The position numbers and the translations under genes were made by a program. The notes below the pieces were generated by a model. The model was not told the origin of the DNA, did not search any database, and saw nothing but the letters and a program-made list of their open reading frames with translations. 64,000 nt of DNA from NCBI RefSeq assembly GCF_025685685.1, contig NZ_JAGSYH010000003.1, positions 496,001 to 560,000 on the forward strand, read 5' to 3'. This DNA comes from Acidicapsa dinghuensis. GTDB lineage: Bacteria > Acidobacteriota > Terriglobia > Terriglobales > Acidobacteriaceae. Below are positions 45,593 to 53,730 of the stretch, in pieces (the first letter of the stretch is position 1; the number at the start of each line of letters is the position of its first letter).

Positions 45593-46234
45593 GTGACTTC
45601 GACGCTCTTTTCCCAGCAATCCGGCTCCGGACTCCTCATCGCCCACTGTGACGGCGGCTCCCGCGGCAACCCCGGCCCTGCCGGTTACGGCGCCGTCATT
45701 GAGGACTCCAAGGGCCAAATCCTCGCTCGCCTGAGCGAATACATAGGCAAAAAAACCAACAACGTCGCCGAATACTCCGGCCTCATCGCCGTCCTCGCCT
45801 GGACTCTCGAAAATAGCCACACCGCCCTCCGCGTCATCGCCGACTCCGAGCTCATGGTCAAGCAGATGAAGGGCCAGTACAAAGTAAACAGCCCCGACCT
45901 GCGCCCCCTCTGGATCGAAGCCCACCGTCTCGCCAACCAGCTTGAGCGCTTCGAAATCGTTCACACCCTGCGCGGCGGCAACAAAGAAGCCGACCAGCTC
46001 GCCAACGACGCCATGGACCGCGGCATGGGCCGCACCCCGGCTCCCGCGCAAACCCCCGCGAAACCTTCCGCGCCAACGTCAAGTCCCACTAAGGCAGGTC
46101 CAGCGGCAGGTTCCAAATCCTCAACCGAGACCAAACCTCGCCTCGTCTTGGAAGGCTTCGTAAAAAACGGCGTAGTCCACCCCCTCGGCGGCGAACTCCC
46201 CGATGGCATCTTCGTAAAAATCATCCGCGAGTAG
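45593..46234 (+). CDS. Ribonuclease HI-family protein with an AF2212-like C-terminal tail
   Basis: 213 residues, GTG start. Residues 15-140 form an RNase H fold (AHCDGGSRGNPGPAGYGAVI, NVAEYSGLIAVL, VIADSELMVKQMKGQY, HTLRGGNKEADQLAN) with D, E, D and D/N in catalytic positions. A Pro/Ala/Ser linker (about 142-175) leads to a final segment LEGFVKNGVVHPLGGELPDGIFVKII, like the short beta motif of AF2212/DUF104 antitoxins and related tails. RNase HI-like proteins of this type are common in Firmicutes and Acidobacteria. The tail is the odd part. A VapBC pair follows 52 bp on. Confidence 0.85.
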   Translation: MTSTLFSQQSGSGLLIAHCDGGSRGNPGPAGYGAVIEDSKGQILARLSEYIGKKTNNVAEYSGLIAVLAWTLENSHTALRVIADSELMVKQMKGQYKVNSPDLRPLWIEAHRLANQLERFEIVHTLRGGNKEADQLANDAMDRGMGRTPAPAQTPAKPSAPTSSPTKAGPAAGSKSSTETKPRLVLEGFVKNGVVHPLGGELPDGIFVKIIRE

Positions 46235-46286
46235 ATTTCCCCTTACAATCCACCTATAGTAAGGAAAGCGGGGAAAAGTAAGGGAC

Positions 46287-46529
46287 ATGGCGTCAGCAAC
46301 CGTCACTTCCAAAGGTCAGATCACCATTCCAGCCGAGGTACGTAGCGCTCTCGATCTGAAGCCTGGGGACAAAATTGATTTTGTGAAGGTAGGGGACCGC
46401 GATTTCCGCCTTTTCGCTCGGACCGGTTCGGTGAAGCGATTGAGGGGAATGTTTGGCAAATTCCCTAGAACCATCTCTATAGAAGAAATGAATGAAGCTA
46501 TAGCAGAACGAGGATCGCGCCTGCGTTGA
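46287..46529 (+). CDS. AbrB/MazE-type antitoxin (VapB-like)
   Basis: 80 residues. SpoVT-AbrB fold: MASATVTSKGQITIPAEVRSALDLKPGD. The C-terminal tail (RLRGMFGKFPRTISIEEMNEAI) would bind the toxin. It overlaps the toxin gene by four bases, the usual arrangement. Lower G+C than its neighbours suggests recent acquisition. Confidence 0.9.
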   Translation: MASATVTSKGQITIPAEVRSALDLKPGDKIDFVKVGDRDFRLFARTGSVKRLRGMFGKFPRTISIEEMNEAIAERGSRLR

Positions 46530-46921
46530 TTGCACTCGATACAAACATTCTTGTTCGCTACATTATGCAAGATGATCCTGCACAATCGCCCCGTGCAGTC
46601 AAACTCATAGAATCTCTTACACCCGATAGTGCCGGTTTCGTGCCTCTCATCTGTTTAGTCGAGCTATATTGGGTTCTTGACCATACCTACAAGCTAAGCA
46701 CTGCTCAAATAAGCGAGGTTCTGGAAGCTCTGCTTACCAGTGATTCACTCATCGTCGAAGACCACCTTCGCGCGGAAATGGCCTTCCATCGATATCAATC
46801 CAGCAATGCTGATTTTGATGATTGCCTCATCGCTGAGGCGGCATTTGCAAATGGCTGCAATCAGATCTTCACCCTCGACAAGAAAGCTGCCAAAGCCCTC
46901 AACATGACGTTGCTAACTTAG
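46526..46921 (+). CDS. PIN-domain toxin (VapC-like)
   Basis: 131 residues, TTG start at 46526 within the antitoxin stop (TTGA overlap). Acidic residues D5, E46, D99 and D118 of the RNase active site are in place (ALDTNILVRYIM, LICLVELYWVLD, NADFDDCLIAEAAF, IFTLDKKAA). Toxins of this family cut tRNA or mRNA when the antitoxin is lost. A strong terminator lies after the stop. Confidence 0.9.
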   Translation: MIALDTNILVRYIMQDDPAQSPRAVKLIESLTPDSAGFVPLICLVELYWVLDHTYKLSTAQISEVLEALLTSDSLIVEDHLRAEMAFHRYQSSNADFDDCLIAEAAFANGCNQIFTLDKKAAKALNMTLLT

Positions 46922-46936
46922 CTTGAAACAAAAACA

Positions 46937-46970
46937 AAGACGGCGACCCATCTACCCGGATCGCCGTCTT
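46937..46970 (-). terminator. Rho-independent terminator of the 47001-48066 operon
   Basis: A 10-bp stem AAGACGGCGA / TCGCCGTCTT with a 14-base loop. On the minus strand it is followed by TTTGTTTTTGTTTC, so it ends transcription arriving from the convergent genes. It may also slow the VapBC transcript. Confidence 0.8.
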
Positions 46971-47000
46971 CTCAACGAAGCTATTCGAATTGTCGAAATA

Positions 47001-47492
47001 TCAAAACGCCAGCAGTCTTCCAAACAGCGCCCTATACTTCTTCAGCGCCTGACGCATCTCCTCCGTCGAAATATTGCTCCCGTTTTCCCACTGTTTCTCG
47101 AGCTTGTTCCGTTCCTGCGCAAACTGTTCTTCAATCCGTTGCACCACATTCGCCACCAGCGAGTCAGCATTGCGTACCGCCTCCCGTGGCTCATCCACAA
47201 ACGATGCCTGCACCTGATCCCACTGTTCGCGAAAACTTTTCAGTTCCGCATCCGCAAATAACGGACCAGCGAAATCCGAGTTGGCATAGTCCGCATCCGT
47301 GTAACTTTTCTTCCCCGGCGCCACATCTATATCTTTACCGGCCACATCTTTGCCGGGTTGATAACTTTCTTCCTCAATTGCCACCGCCGAACTCGTCCAG
47401 GTCTCAGAGTTCGCCGGATACGCAGTATTCGTAGCTGGATACGGGGTATTCGTCTCTTCGAGTCCTTCGTTTTTACGACGCAATTCGTTCAT
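47001..47492 (-). CDS. Unknown protein sharing a C-terminal domain with its upstream neighbour
   Basis: About 163 residues. Disordered N-terminus (NTPYPATNTAYPANSETW), then a helical C-terminal domain (FREQWDQVQASFVDEPREAV, NADSLVANVVQRIEEQF, RQALKKYRALFGRLL). The pattern 'W..VQ..FVD.P..AV..ADSLV' and 'MRQA...YR.LF..LL' recurs in the upstream gene. The start at 47492 has GGAGG 6 bases upstream and overlaps the previous coding region by 20 bases. Function unknown. Confidence 0.65.
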   Translation of the reverse strand: MNELRRKNEGLEETNTPYPATNTAYPANSETWTSSAVAIEEESYQPGKDVAGKDIDVAPGKKSYTDADYANSDFAGPLFADAELKSFREQWDQVQASFVDEPREAVRNADSLVANVVQRIEEQFAQERNKLEKQWENGSNISTEEMRQALKKYRALFGRLLAF

Positions 47493-48066
47493 GCACACCT
47501 CCTCGTTTCTCGCCTGCCGGCGTTTCGAGCAATTCCTCGAAAAGCGAACGATAGTAAACCATCGCCTGCCGCATATCTTCCGTAGTCGCCTGCCCTTGAC
47601 TGTGTCTGCCAACAATCACGCGGGCTGCGCGATAGTTCTGGACCACCCGCGGATAACTCACCGAAATATCCGCCGCTCTCTGTTCAAAATCCGTCATCGG
47701 GTAACCACGCGCCGTCATCAGCGCCGTCACTAGGCTGTCCGCTTCCATCACCGCCATCGCCGGATCGTCTACAAAGCGCCGCTGCACCGCGGCCCATTCG
47801 TTGACGTACCGCTCACGATCAGCCATTGTCAAATGCCGAATCGAAAACTTCGACACGCGCTTTTCGCGTTCCGCAAGCAGTGCTTCCGCCTTGCGCGCAT
47901 CGCCTTGCTGCTGCACTACCCGGTCATATTCGGGACCGAACTTCTGCCGCAACTTTTCGCCTCTGCGCTTCCGCTCGATCAGCCAGCCAACGAGCACAAG
48001 CAAAACGACGACAACTACGCCAATCGCAATAAGAGTGCCCGGCTGCATAAGAGTGTTTGTGTCCAT
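47473..48066 (-). CDS. Single-pass membrane protein, paralogue of its downstream neighbour
   Basis: About 197 residues. A membrane helix (GTLIAIGVVVVVLLVLVGWLI) precedes a basic segment (ERKRRGEKLRQKFGPEYDRV) and a domain RERYVNEWAAVQRRFVDDPAMAVMEADSLVTAL ending in RQAMVYYRSLFEELL. It shares with the downstream gene the ADSLV helix and the final YRSLF motif, so the pair seems to come from a duplication. The start could be 48066 or 48087. Function unknown. Confidence 0.65.
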   Translation of the reverse strand: MDTNTLMQPGTLIAIGVVVVVLLVLVGWLIERKRRGEKLRQKFGPEYDRVVQQQGDARKAEALLAEREKRVSKFSIRHLTMADRERYVNEWAAVQRRFVDDPAMAVMEADSLVTALMTARGYPMTDFEQRAADISVSYPRVVQNYRAARVIVGRHSQGQATTEDMRQAMVYYRSLFEELLETPAGEKRGGVHERIAS

Positions 48067-48322
48067 GGCTCCCAACCTTTCGTGCATTGGGATGCCGTAC
48101 AAACGCAAGAGATTGCCTGCGATCTCAGATACCCTGTTCGCTTTTGACCAGTAGATATGCGGATAAAACACGGGTCAGACAAATACAAATCGGCAACGTT
48201 GCGCTGGCAAGTTTGGCATTCAACAAGTGTTGTTCGCGATCTATACCGCATCGGGTACCCATATCTACGCGCGTTTTTTTTCGCGGAGATGTGGGAATCA
48301 CCTAAGTTCTCACACTCTACAC
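48067..48322. repeat. Intergenic region with a GGTACCCA hairpin (48254-48302)
   Basis: GGTACCCATATCTACGCG pairs with CGCGGAGATGTGGG around a T8-containing loop. Same hairpin family as 52322. It may end the GH127 transcript. Nothing else seen. Confidence 0.65.
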
Positions 48323-50152
48323 TCACACTCGTAAATACGTCCGGTACCGTTCCTCATGGATCTCCGTAAACGGCGTAAGCACCAGCGGTCCATTCCCCGA
48401 CTGCGCCATCCAGATCGCCTGCCCCTTCATCCGCTGCGCCCCCAGCAACTGCTCCCGCGTCACCTTCGGATCATCCTCCGTCAGCGCAAACAACACCAGC
48501 GGACCGCGCACCAGCGCCACCGTCTCCGGATGCGAAGCCTCAATCGCCTCCAACCGCATCGGCATAGGCAAGTTCAGTTCCACGCGGTCCCCATCCTTCC
48601 ACTTCCGTGAAATGGAAGCAAACCCCTTCACCACCGAGACCTGCACCGGAAATCCGTTCACTTTAATTTGCGTCTCTTCCGCGCCCTGCGCCCACTTCGG
48701 AATCCGCAGCCGCATCGCAAAGTTCTCGCCCTTCGAAGCCTTCAGCAGAAACTCAACACGCCCATCCAGCGGATACTCCCCCGTCTGCGTCAGCTCCAAA
48801 TGCGCCCCATGCGGCCCCGTCCACTTCAGCGTAGACGGCAGATACAGATTCACCCACAGCCCCTCCGCACCGCGAAAATACACCGAGATCCGGTAGTCCG
48901 CCGCCACCTGCGGCAGCGTCCCCGAGCAGCAAGGCCACCGGTCATCGTGGTAATACTTCGTCGCCGTGTTGCTGTAGTCCGAGTAGTAGAAAGAGTGCCC
49001 ATCCGCCAGCAGCGGCTTCGCCCCCAGCACCGTGTTATAAAACACCCGCTCCATGCTGTCGCCATACTGCCCGTCGCGTGTCACCCGCAGCAGATACCGC
49101 GTCAGCTTAAAGTGCGCATAACTCCCGCACGGAGTCTCAAAGCTATGCTTGATCTTCGTCAGGCTGTCATACAGCGCTCCCGAGTTAGGCTCCCGAAAAC
49201 TCTCATCCGGACCCCAGCCGCCCGTCGCAAAACTCTGCGTCGTCACAATCATCTCGTGCGCATTCACCGCCGCCCGCAGATGCCGTTCACTTCCATCGCT
49301 CAAATACGCCTGCATCGCCGAGCTAAGCGCATTGCAAAAGCTGTAAGCATGATGCCCCGGCAGTACATTCTTCCCATCGCTCAGCGGATAGAAGTATGTC
49401 TCATTCAGCAAATACTTGGGAGCCATCACGTGATACCGTTCGCCCGCCCCGCGCTGCCAGGCCAGATATAGGTTCTCCGCCAGCGTATACGGCTCATCCC
49501 AGCAGTAGTCGTCCGTCGTGTTGTCGCCCACCGCGGCACGCCACTTCCGCTGCACTTCATCGCGATCCATGGCCTTCGGCTCCAGATGCTGCACCGCCGC
49601 ATCCGTCGTCTTATCCAGCAATCGAAACGCGCTCTTCGACCCCGCAAACTCATGCGCATCGATCAGCCCGATCACCATCTTGTCGTAGTCGTATGCAGGA
49701 AAACGAAAATTCTTATAGAACTTGTCCGAGATCGCCGGCTCATACAACTCCAATAGCCGATCCATCTTGGTCTTAGTCGCCGCATCGCCCGTTGCCGCAT
49801 ATCCCCGCGCCAGTGCCGAAACCCACTGCCCAAACGTCTCTGCCGGCGCAAACCCATGTCCATCCTTACGCAGCGGACCGGGCACCTCGTCGTACCATCC
49901 ACCCATGTCCGGCCCCGGAGCTGGCAATCCCGCCCGCAGCCTCCACGGCTTCAGCAGTGCATCCTCATCCATCCCCAGCAAGATCGACTGCGTCGCCTCT
50001 AACTGCTCCTGCGGTTTTCCCGGCGACAACCGCACATCTCCATACCCAAACAACTCCAGCGGCTTAGCTTCCGTCTCCGCCTCCAGCCGTGCACCTACTC
50101 CAACGCCAACTGCCGCAACCGCACCCGCCTTCAGAAACTCCCGCCGATCCAT
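48323..50152 (-). CDS. GH127-like (DUF1680) beta-L-arabinofuranosidase
   Basis: About 609 residues with a Tat leader (MDRREFLKAGAVAAVGVG). DUF1680 barrel motifs: DEPYTLAENLYLAWQ, ETPCGSYAHFKLTRYLLRVT, FYSDYSNTATKYYHD, PCCSGTLPQ. The Cys pair in PCCSGT is the known zinc/nucleophile Cys region of GH127. The Glu-Cys motif reads ETPC with one residue more than the common ExC, a possible subfamily difference. It would cleave terminal beta-L-arabinofuranose. The ATG at 50152 has GGGAG 6 bases upstream. Divergent from lacI. Confidence 0.85.
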   Translation of the reverse strand: MDRREFLKAGAVAAVGVGVGARLEAETEAKPLELFGYGDVRLSPGKPQEQLEATQSILLGMDEDALLKPWRLRAGLPAPGPDMGGWYDEVPGPLRKDGHGFAPAETFGQWVSALARGYAATGDAATKTKMDRLLELYEPAISDKFYKNFRFPAYDYDKMVIGLIDAHEFAGSKSAFRLLDKTTDAAVQHLEPKAMDRDEVQRKWRAAVGDNTTDDYCWDEPYTLAENLYLAWQRGAGERYHVMAPKYLLNETYFYPLSDGKNVLPGHHAYSFCNALSSAMQAYLSDGSERHLRAAVNAHEMIVTTQSFATGGWGPDESFREPNSGALYDSLTKIKHSFETPCGSYAHFKLTRYLLRVTRDGQYGDSMERVFYNTVLGAKPLLADGHSFYYSDYSNTATKYYHDDRWPCCSGTLPQVAADYRISVYFRGAEGLWVNLYLPSTLKWTGPHGAHLELTQTGEYPLDGRVEFLLKASKGENFAMRLRIPKWAQGAEETQIKVNGFPVQVSVVKGFASISRKWKDGDRVELNLPMPMRLEAIEASHPETVALVRGPLVLFALTEDDPKVTREQLLGAQRMKGQAIWMAQSGNGPLVLTPFTEIHEERYRTYLRV

Positions 50153-50276
50153 GCACATCTCCCTGCCATCCAATTCGCTTTAGGCACACTTATGGTAAGT
50201 CTTCCACCCGAACATAGCAGCCTACTTTCCGTCCACCCCTAAGCTTCAGACCAGGCATTCGGCGAATAGGTCGTTG

Positions 50277-50345
50277 TTCACTGTCCACTGCCGGCTGATC
50301 CCTGTTCTCTGGTCCCTTCGTCCCTGTTTTTATTCCCTAAACCCT
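50277..50345. repeat. Degenerate heptamer tract
   Basis: CACTGTCCACTGCCGGCTGA, TCCCTGTTCTCTGGTCCCTT and TCCCTAAACCCTC-like units, close to the tract at 8151-8222. In the divergent region between GH127 and lacI. Confidence 0.6.
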
Positions 50346-50376
50346 CAACTTCCACTAGACTCGTTCTAAGCATCGC

Positions 50377-50390
50377 AGTAAACGCTTTCT
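50377..50390. promoter_or_regulatory. LacI-family operator-like palindrome
   Basis: AGTAAACGCTTTCT matches 8 of 10 fixed positions of TGnAAnCGnTTnCA and is only 20 bases before the lacI ATG, which would suit autoregulation and control of the divergent GH127 gene. Confidence 0.5.
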
Positions 50391-50410
50391 CCTCAAAGCC
50401 ATCAAAACCC

Positions 50411-51514
50411 ATGACCGCCCGCCCAGCAAAAAAGAAGACCGCCACCCGCACCCCGCGCCAGCCCGACAGGCCCGAGCGCACCGACATTCGCACCATCGCC
50501 CGTCTCGCCAACGTCTCCATCGCCACCGTCTCCCGCACCATTAACGGCGTAACTACTGTCGATCCCAAGCTCTCCAAACGCGTCTGGGACGTCGTCGAAA
50601 AGCTCGACTTCGTTCCCAACACCCAGGCCCGCGCCCTCGTCTCCGGACGCAGCAAGATCCTCGGCCTCATCATTTCCGAGATCACCAATCCCTTTTTTCC
50701 GGAGCTCATCCAGGGCTTCGAAGACATCGCCGTGGACAACGGCTACGAGATCCTCGTCTCCTCCACCAATCACGATCCCCAGCGCATGTCGCACTGCATC
50801 CGCCGCATGCTTGAGCGCAAGGTCGAAGGCGTCGCCATCATGACCTTCGGCATCGAAGAGCCCCTGCTCGACCAGTTAGCCAAGCGCAAAGTCCCTATGG
50901 TCTTCATCGACCACGGCCCCGACCGCGCCGGCATCAGCGTCCTTAAAATCGACTACCACCACGGCATCCGCCAGGCCGTCCAACACCTCGCCGCACTCGG
51001 CCATCGCAGCATCGCCTTCGTCAGCGGACCGCACCATCTCCACTCCGCGCAATCCCGCCTCGCCGCCTACAACAAATCCATGCAGGAGTGCGGCATCCAG
51101 CCCCTCTCTGAACAGATCGCTGAAGGCGACCACACCCTTGAGGGCGGCGGCGCTGCCATGGAAAAACTCTTGGCGCTCAACCCGCTCCCCACCGCCGTCG
51201 TCTGCTCCAATGACCTCACCGCCATCGGCGTCCTGCACAAGCTTTACCGCACCGGACTTAAGGTGCCCGACGATATCTCCGTCATCGGCTTCGACGACAT
51301 CCACATCGCAGAGGTCATGATGCCTCCGCTCACCACCGTCCAGATGTCCCGCGCAGACATCGCCAAAGCCGCCTTCGAAGCCCTCCGCAGCCACGTCGAA
51401 GCCACCGACTCCAAACCCGCCCCCCGCGAATACAAAGTCCCCACCCAGCTCATCGTCCGCGAATCCACTGGCTTCCCTCGCGGCACCATGACCCACCTGC
51501 GCAAGAAGACGTAA
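50411..51514 (+). CDS. LacI-family transcriptional regulator
   Basis: 367 residues. A basic N-terminal tail precedes the helix-turn-helix (TDIRTIARLANVSIATVSRTIN) and hinge, then a periplasmic-binding-protein-like sugar domain (ILGLIISEITNPFFPELIQG, VVCSNDLTAIGVLHKLYRTG, DISVIGFDDIHIAEVMMPPL). It probably represses the GH127 gene and responds to an arabinose-like sugar. Operator-like sites near it and at 2567 and 40184 suggest a wider regulon. Confidence 0.93.
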   Translation: MTARPAKKKTATRTPRQPDRPERTDIRTIARLANVSIATVSRTINGVTTVDPKLSKRVWDVVEKLDFVPNTQARALVSGRSKILGLIISEITNPFFPELIQGFEDIAVDNGYEILVSSTNHDPQRMSHCIRRMLERKVEGVAIMTFGIEEPLLDQLAKRKVPMVFIDHGPDRAGISVLKIDYHHGIRQAVQHLAALGHRSIAFVSGPHHLHSAQSRLAAYNKSMQECGIQPLSEQIAEGDHTLEGGGAAMEKLLALNPLPTAVVCSNDLTAIGVLHKLYRTGLKVPDDISVIGFDDIHIAEVMMPPLTTVQMSRADIAKAAFEALRSHVEATDSKPAPREYKVPTQLIVRESTGFPRGTMTHLRKKT

Positions 51515-51545
51515 ACGAGCGCTATGACACGAATTCGCCACTGGG

Positions 51546-51986
51546 TTAAATACAGCCTGAGAAGTACAGTCTAAGAAGCGATTCTTGCTCTGCCTCGCGC
51601 GGTACGACGCCATTCAAAATTTCAAGAAAATTGCTCATTCGGTCAACCAGGTCATCAGGCTCTGAATGAACTTGGTCGTGCAGAATGCAGATGACTGCTC
51701 GAATTGCGCATACTTCAGGATCATCGAAGCTCGTGGTCCGCTTCTTTTTATCCAATTCCCGCCAGCATTCTGATAGTGCTTGTTGCACGGAAACTGTCCC
51801 CGCTTCTTGTCTCAAGTAAGATTTGGCAGTCTGTAGCGACTCAAAGGCAATCCGAGGCAATTCGCTTTCGATGAGAGATGCACATTCCACCATGAAAGGC
51901 AAACACGCCGCGGCGTACCGGCTAGGTTCACAATTCGTCTCAATATCGTTCAGAATCAGGTCGAGTTTTCGTCCGCCGTTTGCCAT
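51546..51986 (-). CDS. Unknown protein of low G+C
   Basis: 146 residues, helical, with Leu/Glu-rich segments (LDLILNDIETNCEPSRYAAA, SECWRELDKKKRTTSFDDPE, SNFLEILNGVVPREAEQESL). No known family or partner. Base composition is clearly more AT-rich than flanking genes, as for the VapBC genes. The region may be an acquired fragment. Confidence 0.55.
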   Translation of the reverse strand: MANGGRKLDLILNDIETNCEPSRYAAACLPFMVECASLIESELPRIAFESLQTAKSYLRQEAGTVSVQQALSECWRELDKKKRTTSFDDPEVCAIRAVICILHDQVHSEPDDLVDRMSNFLEILNGVVPREAEQESLLRLYFSGCI

Positions 51987-52514
51987 CGTGACTGCGTCGC
52001 ATCTCCATCCATGGCATCATCAAGAAATCGTCGGATACCGAGCCTATCTCTATCAAAATTTCGCTTCGTCTGCGTCGCCGCTCTAAGACTACCCTACTCC
52101 GCTCAACAACCAATCCCCCAGTCGGGTGGCTGTAGATGATCAAGACGTTGTTCCATCTGAAAGATCAGATCAAGCAGTCTTACGGTCCGAAGGGTGGTGC
52201 AAAAGGCGGAGCATAAACACGCTCCTTGGAAATACTTACGACCGATTTCCGCTTTCGCACCGCCCCTACTACTGTCAATAATTTTTTTTCACAGAAGTGG
52301 AACAACGTGTTGAAAGATCACAGGTGCCCACATCTCGATTTTGAGATGTGGGTACCATTACCGCCTGCATCTCCGAGGACACACCTTCGCGCATAAGCGC
52401 GAACTGGAGGGAGCAGGGGTATTCACGCCCCGGGAAAATGGCTCATACAAAAAGCAGCTTCATCCGCAGAGGATGCTGATTTGATAATTTCAATATTTCA
52501 ACTATTATCGAAAT
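51987..52514. repeat. Long intergenic region with two repeat elements (52322-52356 and 52385-52445)
   Basis: The first is a hairpin GGTGCCCACATCTC / GAGATGTGGGTACC with a GATTTT loop. The second is the GGGGTATTCACGCCCC-type element also found at 17158, 27684 and 35429. No gene. Confidence 0.7.
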
Positions 52515-52516
52515 AT
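52493..52516. promoter_or_regulatory. Candidate ArsR operator
   Basis: ATATTTC (52493-52499) and GAAATAT (52510-52516) form an inverted repeat with a 10-base spacer, overlapping the arsR start. The interior also holds the GATAAT...ATTATC dyad. ArsR proteins bind such AT-rich dyads and release with As(III). Confidence 0.6.
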
Positions 52517-52868
52517 GAAGGCAGCGAAGGCCAAAGAAACGGACGAACAAATCTCCCGCTACGCCGACATGTTCTCCGCTTTGGGCACGGAACCGCGGTT
52601 ACGCATCATGCGCCTTTTGCTATCGGCCCACCCTGACGGCATGATCGCAAGCGACGTCAGCAGGGAAATCGGCCTCTCCGCATCGAATCTCTCCCATCAT
52701 CTCGAAAAGCTCAAGCATGAGGGCCTCGTCAACGTACGCCGCGAAGGAACATTCCTCTGGTACTCCGCCAATGCCGACGCGCTGCGCGAATTGCTCGGCT
52801 TTCTCTACGCCGAGTGCTGTACCCGCAATAAAGCCGTAGAACCGAAAGCAATCGCCCTGTGCTGTTAG
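52515..52868 (+). CDS. arsR: ArsR-family metalloregulator
   Basis: 117 residues. Winged helix: MFSALGTEPRLRIMRLLL, GLSASNLSHHLEKLKHEGLV, RREGTFLWYSAN. C-terminal Cys pairs (C101-C102, C116-C117) make an As(III) site like that of the Acidithiobacillus-type ArsR, which uses C-terminal cysteines. First gene of the arsenic operon; the next starts 25 bases later. Confidence 0.93.
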   Translation: MKAAKAKETDEQISRYADMFSALGTEPRLRIMRLLLSAHPDGMIASDVSREIGLSASNLSHHLEKLKHEGLVNVRREGTFLWYSANADALRELLGFLYAECCTRNKAVEPKAIALCC

Positions 52869-52893
52869 CAACGCGGGTGGGAAGAGAGACGAT

Positions 52894-53730
52894 ATGGAAA
52901 TCAGGGAAACGGTAAAAGAAAAATACGGTGAAGCAGCGCGGCGCGTAACTTCCGGAGGCAGTTCGTGCTGCGGCGCGGCTGCCGCGCTTGAAAACTGTTG
53001 CGACCCCATTACCTCAAATCTCTACGATGCTTCGCAGACTGGCCTGCTTCCCGAGGAAGCAGTACTAGCCTCACTAGGCTGCGGAAATCCCACCGCTCTC
53101 GCCCAACTGAATCCCGGCGAAACCGTCCTCGATCTTGGCTCTGGAGGCGGCATTGATGTGCTTCTCTCAGCGCGGCGGGTTGGGCCATCCGGCAAAGCCT
53201 ACGGCCTTGACATGACCGATGACATGCTCGCCCTTGCCCGCGAAAATCAACACAAGGCAGGCATCGAAAATGTCGAATTTCTAAAAGGCGAGATCGAACA
53301 CATTCCGCTTCCCGGCGATTCAATCGACATAATCATCAGCAACTGCGTCATCAATCTCTCGATCGACAAGGATAAGGTATTGCAGGAAGCCTTCCGCGTC
53401 TTGAAACCCGGAGGCCGCTTCGCCGTATCCGATGTAATTACACGCGGTGAGGTCCCCGAGGACGTACGGCAAAGCATGCTGCTCTGGGTCGGCTGCATTG
53501 CAGGTGCTCTTCAAGAGCAGGATTACATTTCAAAGCTGCAGCAGGCTGGCTTTACCGGCATCAGCATCGAACCAACGCGTGTTTACAACATCGAAGATGC
53601 GCGCATCTTTCTGAACGGACAAGGAATTGACGTCGATGTAATTGCCCCGCAGGTTGAGGACAAGTTCATGAGCGCGTTTGTTCGCGCGATCAAGCCTGCG
53701 CCATCTTCTATTTCAGGTCACTGCGCATGA
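52894..53730 (+). CDS. arsM: Arsenite S-adenosylmethionine methyltransferase
   Basis: 278 residues. SAM motif [16 protein letters not shown]; the As(III)-binding cysteines are C63 (LGCGNP), C151 (SNCVINL) and C201 (WVGCIAG), and Cys pairs near 25-26 and 35-36 add to them. ArsM methylates arsenite stepwise. Its stop overlaps the aquaporin start by four bases (ATGA), so the two are coupled. Confidence 0.94.
   Translation: MEIRETVKEKYGEAARRVTSGGSSCCGAAAALENCCDPITSNLYDASQTGLLPEEAVLASLGCGNPTALAQLNPGETVLDLGSGGGIDVLLSARRVGPSGKAYGLDMTDDMLALARENQHKAGIENVEFLKGEIEHIPLPGDSIDIIISNCVINLSIDKDKVLQEAFRVLKPGGRFAVSDVITRGEVPEDVRQSMLLWVGCIAGALQEQDYISKLQQAGFTGISIEPTRVYNIEDARIFLNGQGIDVDVIAPQVEDKFMSAFVRAIKPAPSSISGHCA

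Noticed and set aside
51823..52086. 87-codon plus-strand frame opposite the low-G+C unknown gene
   Set aside because: No recognisable features and poor start; the minus-strand frame has a more protein-like composition.
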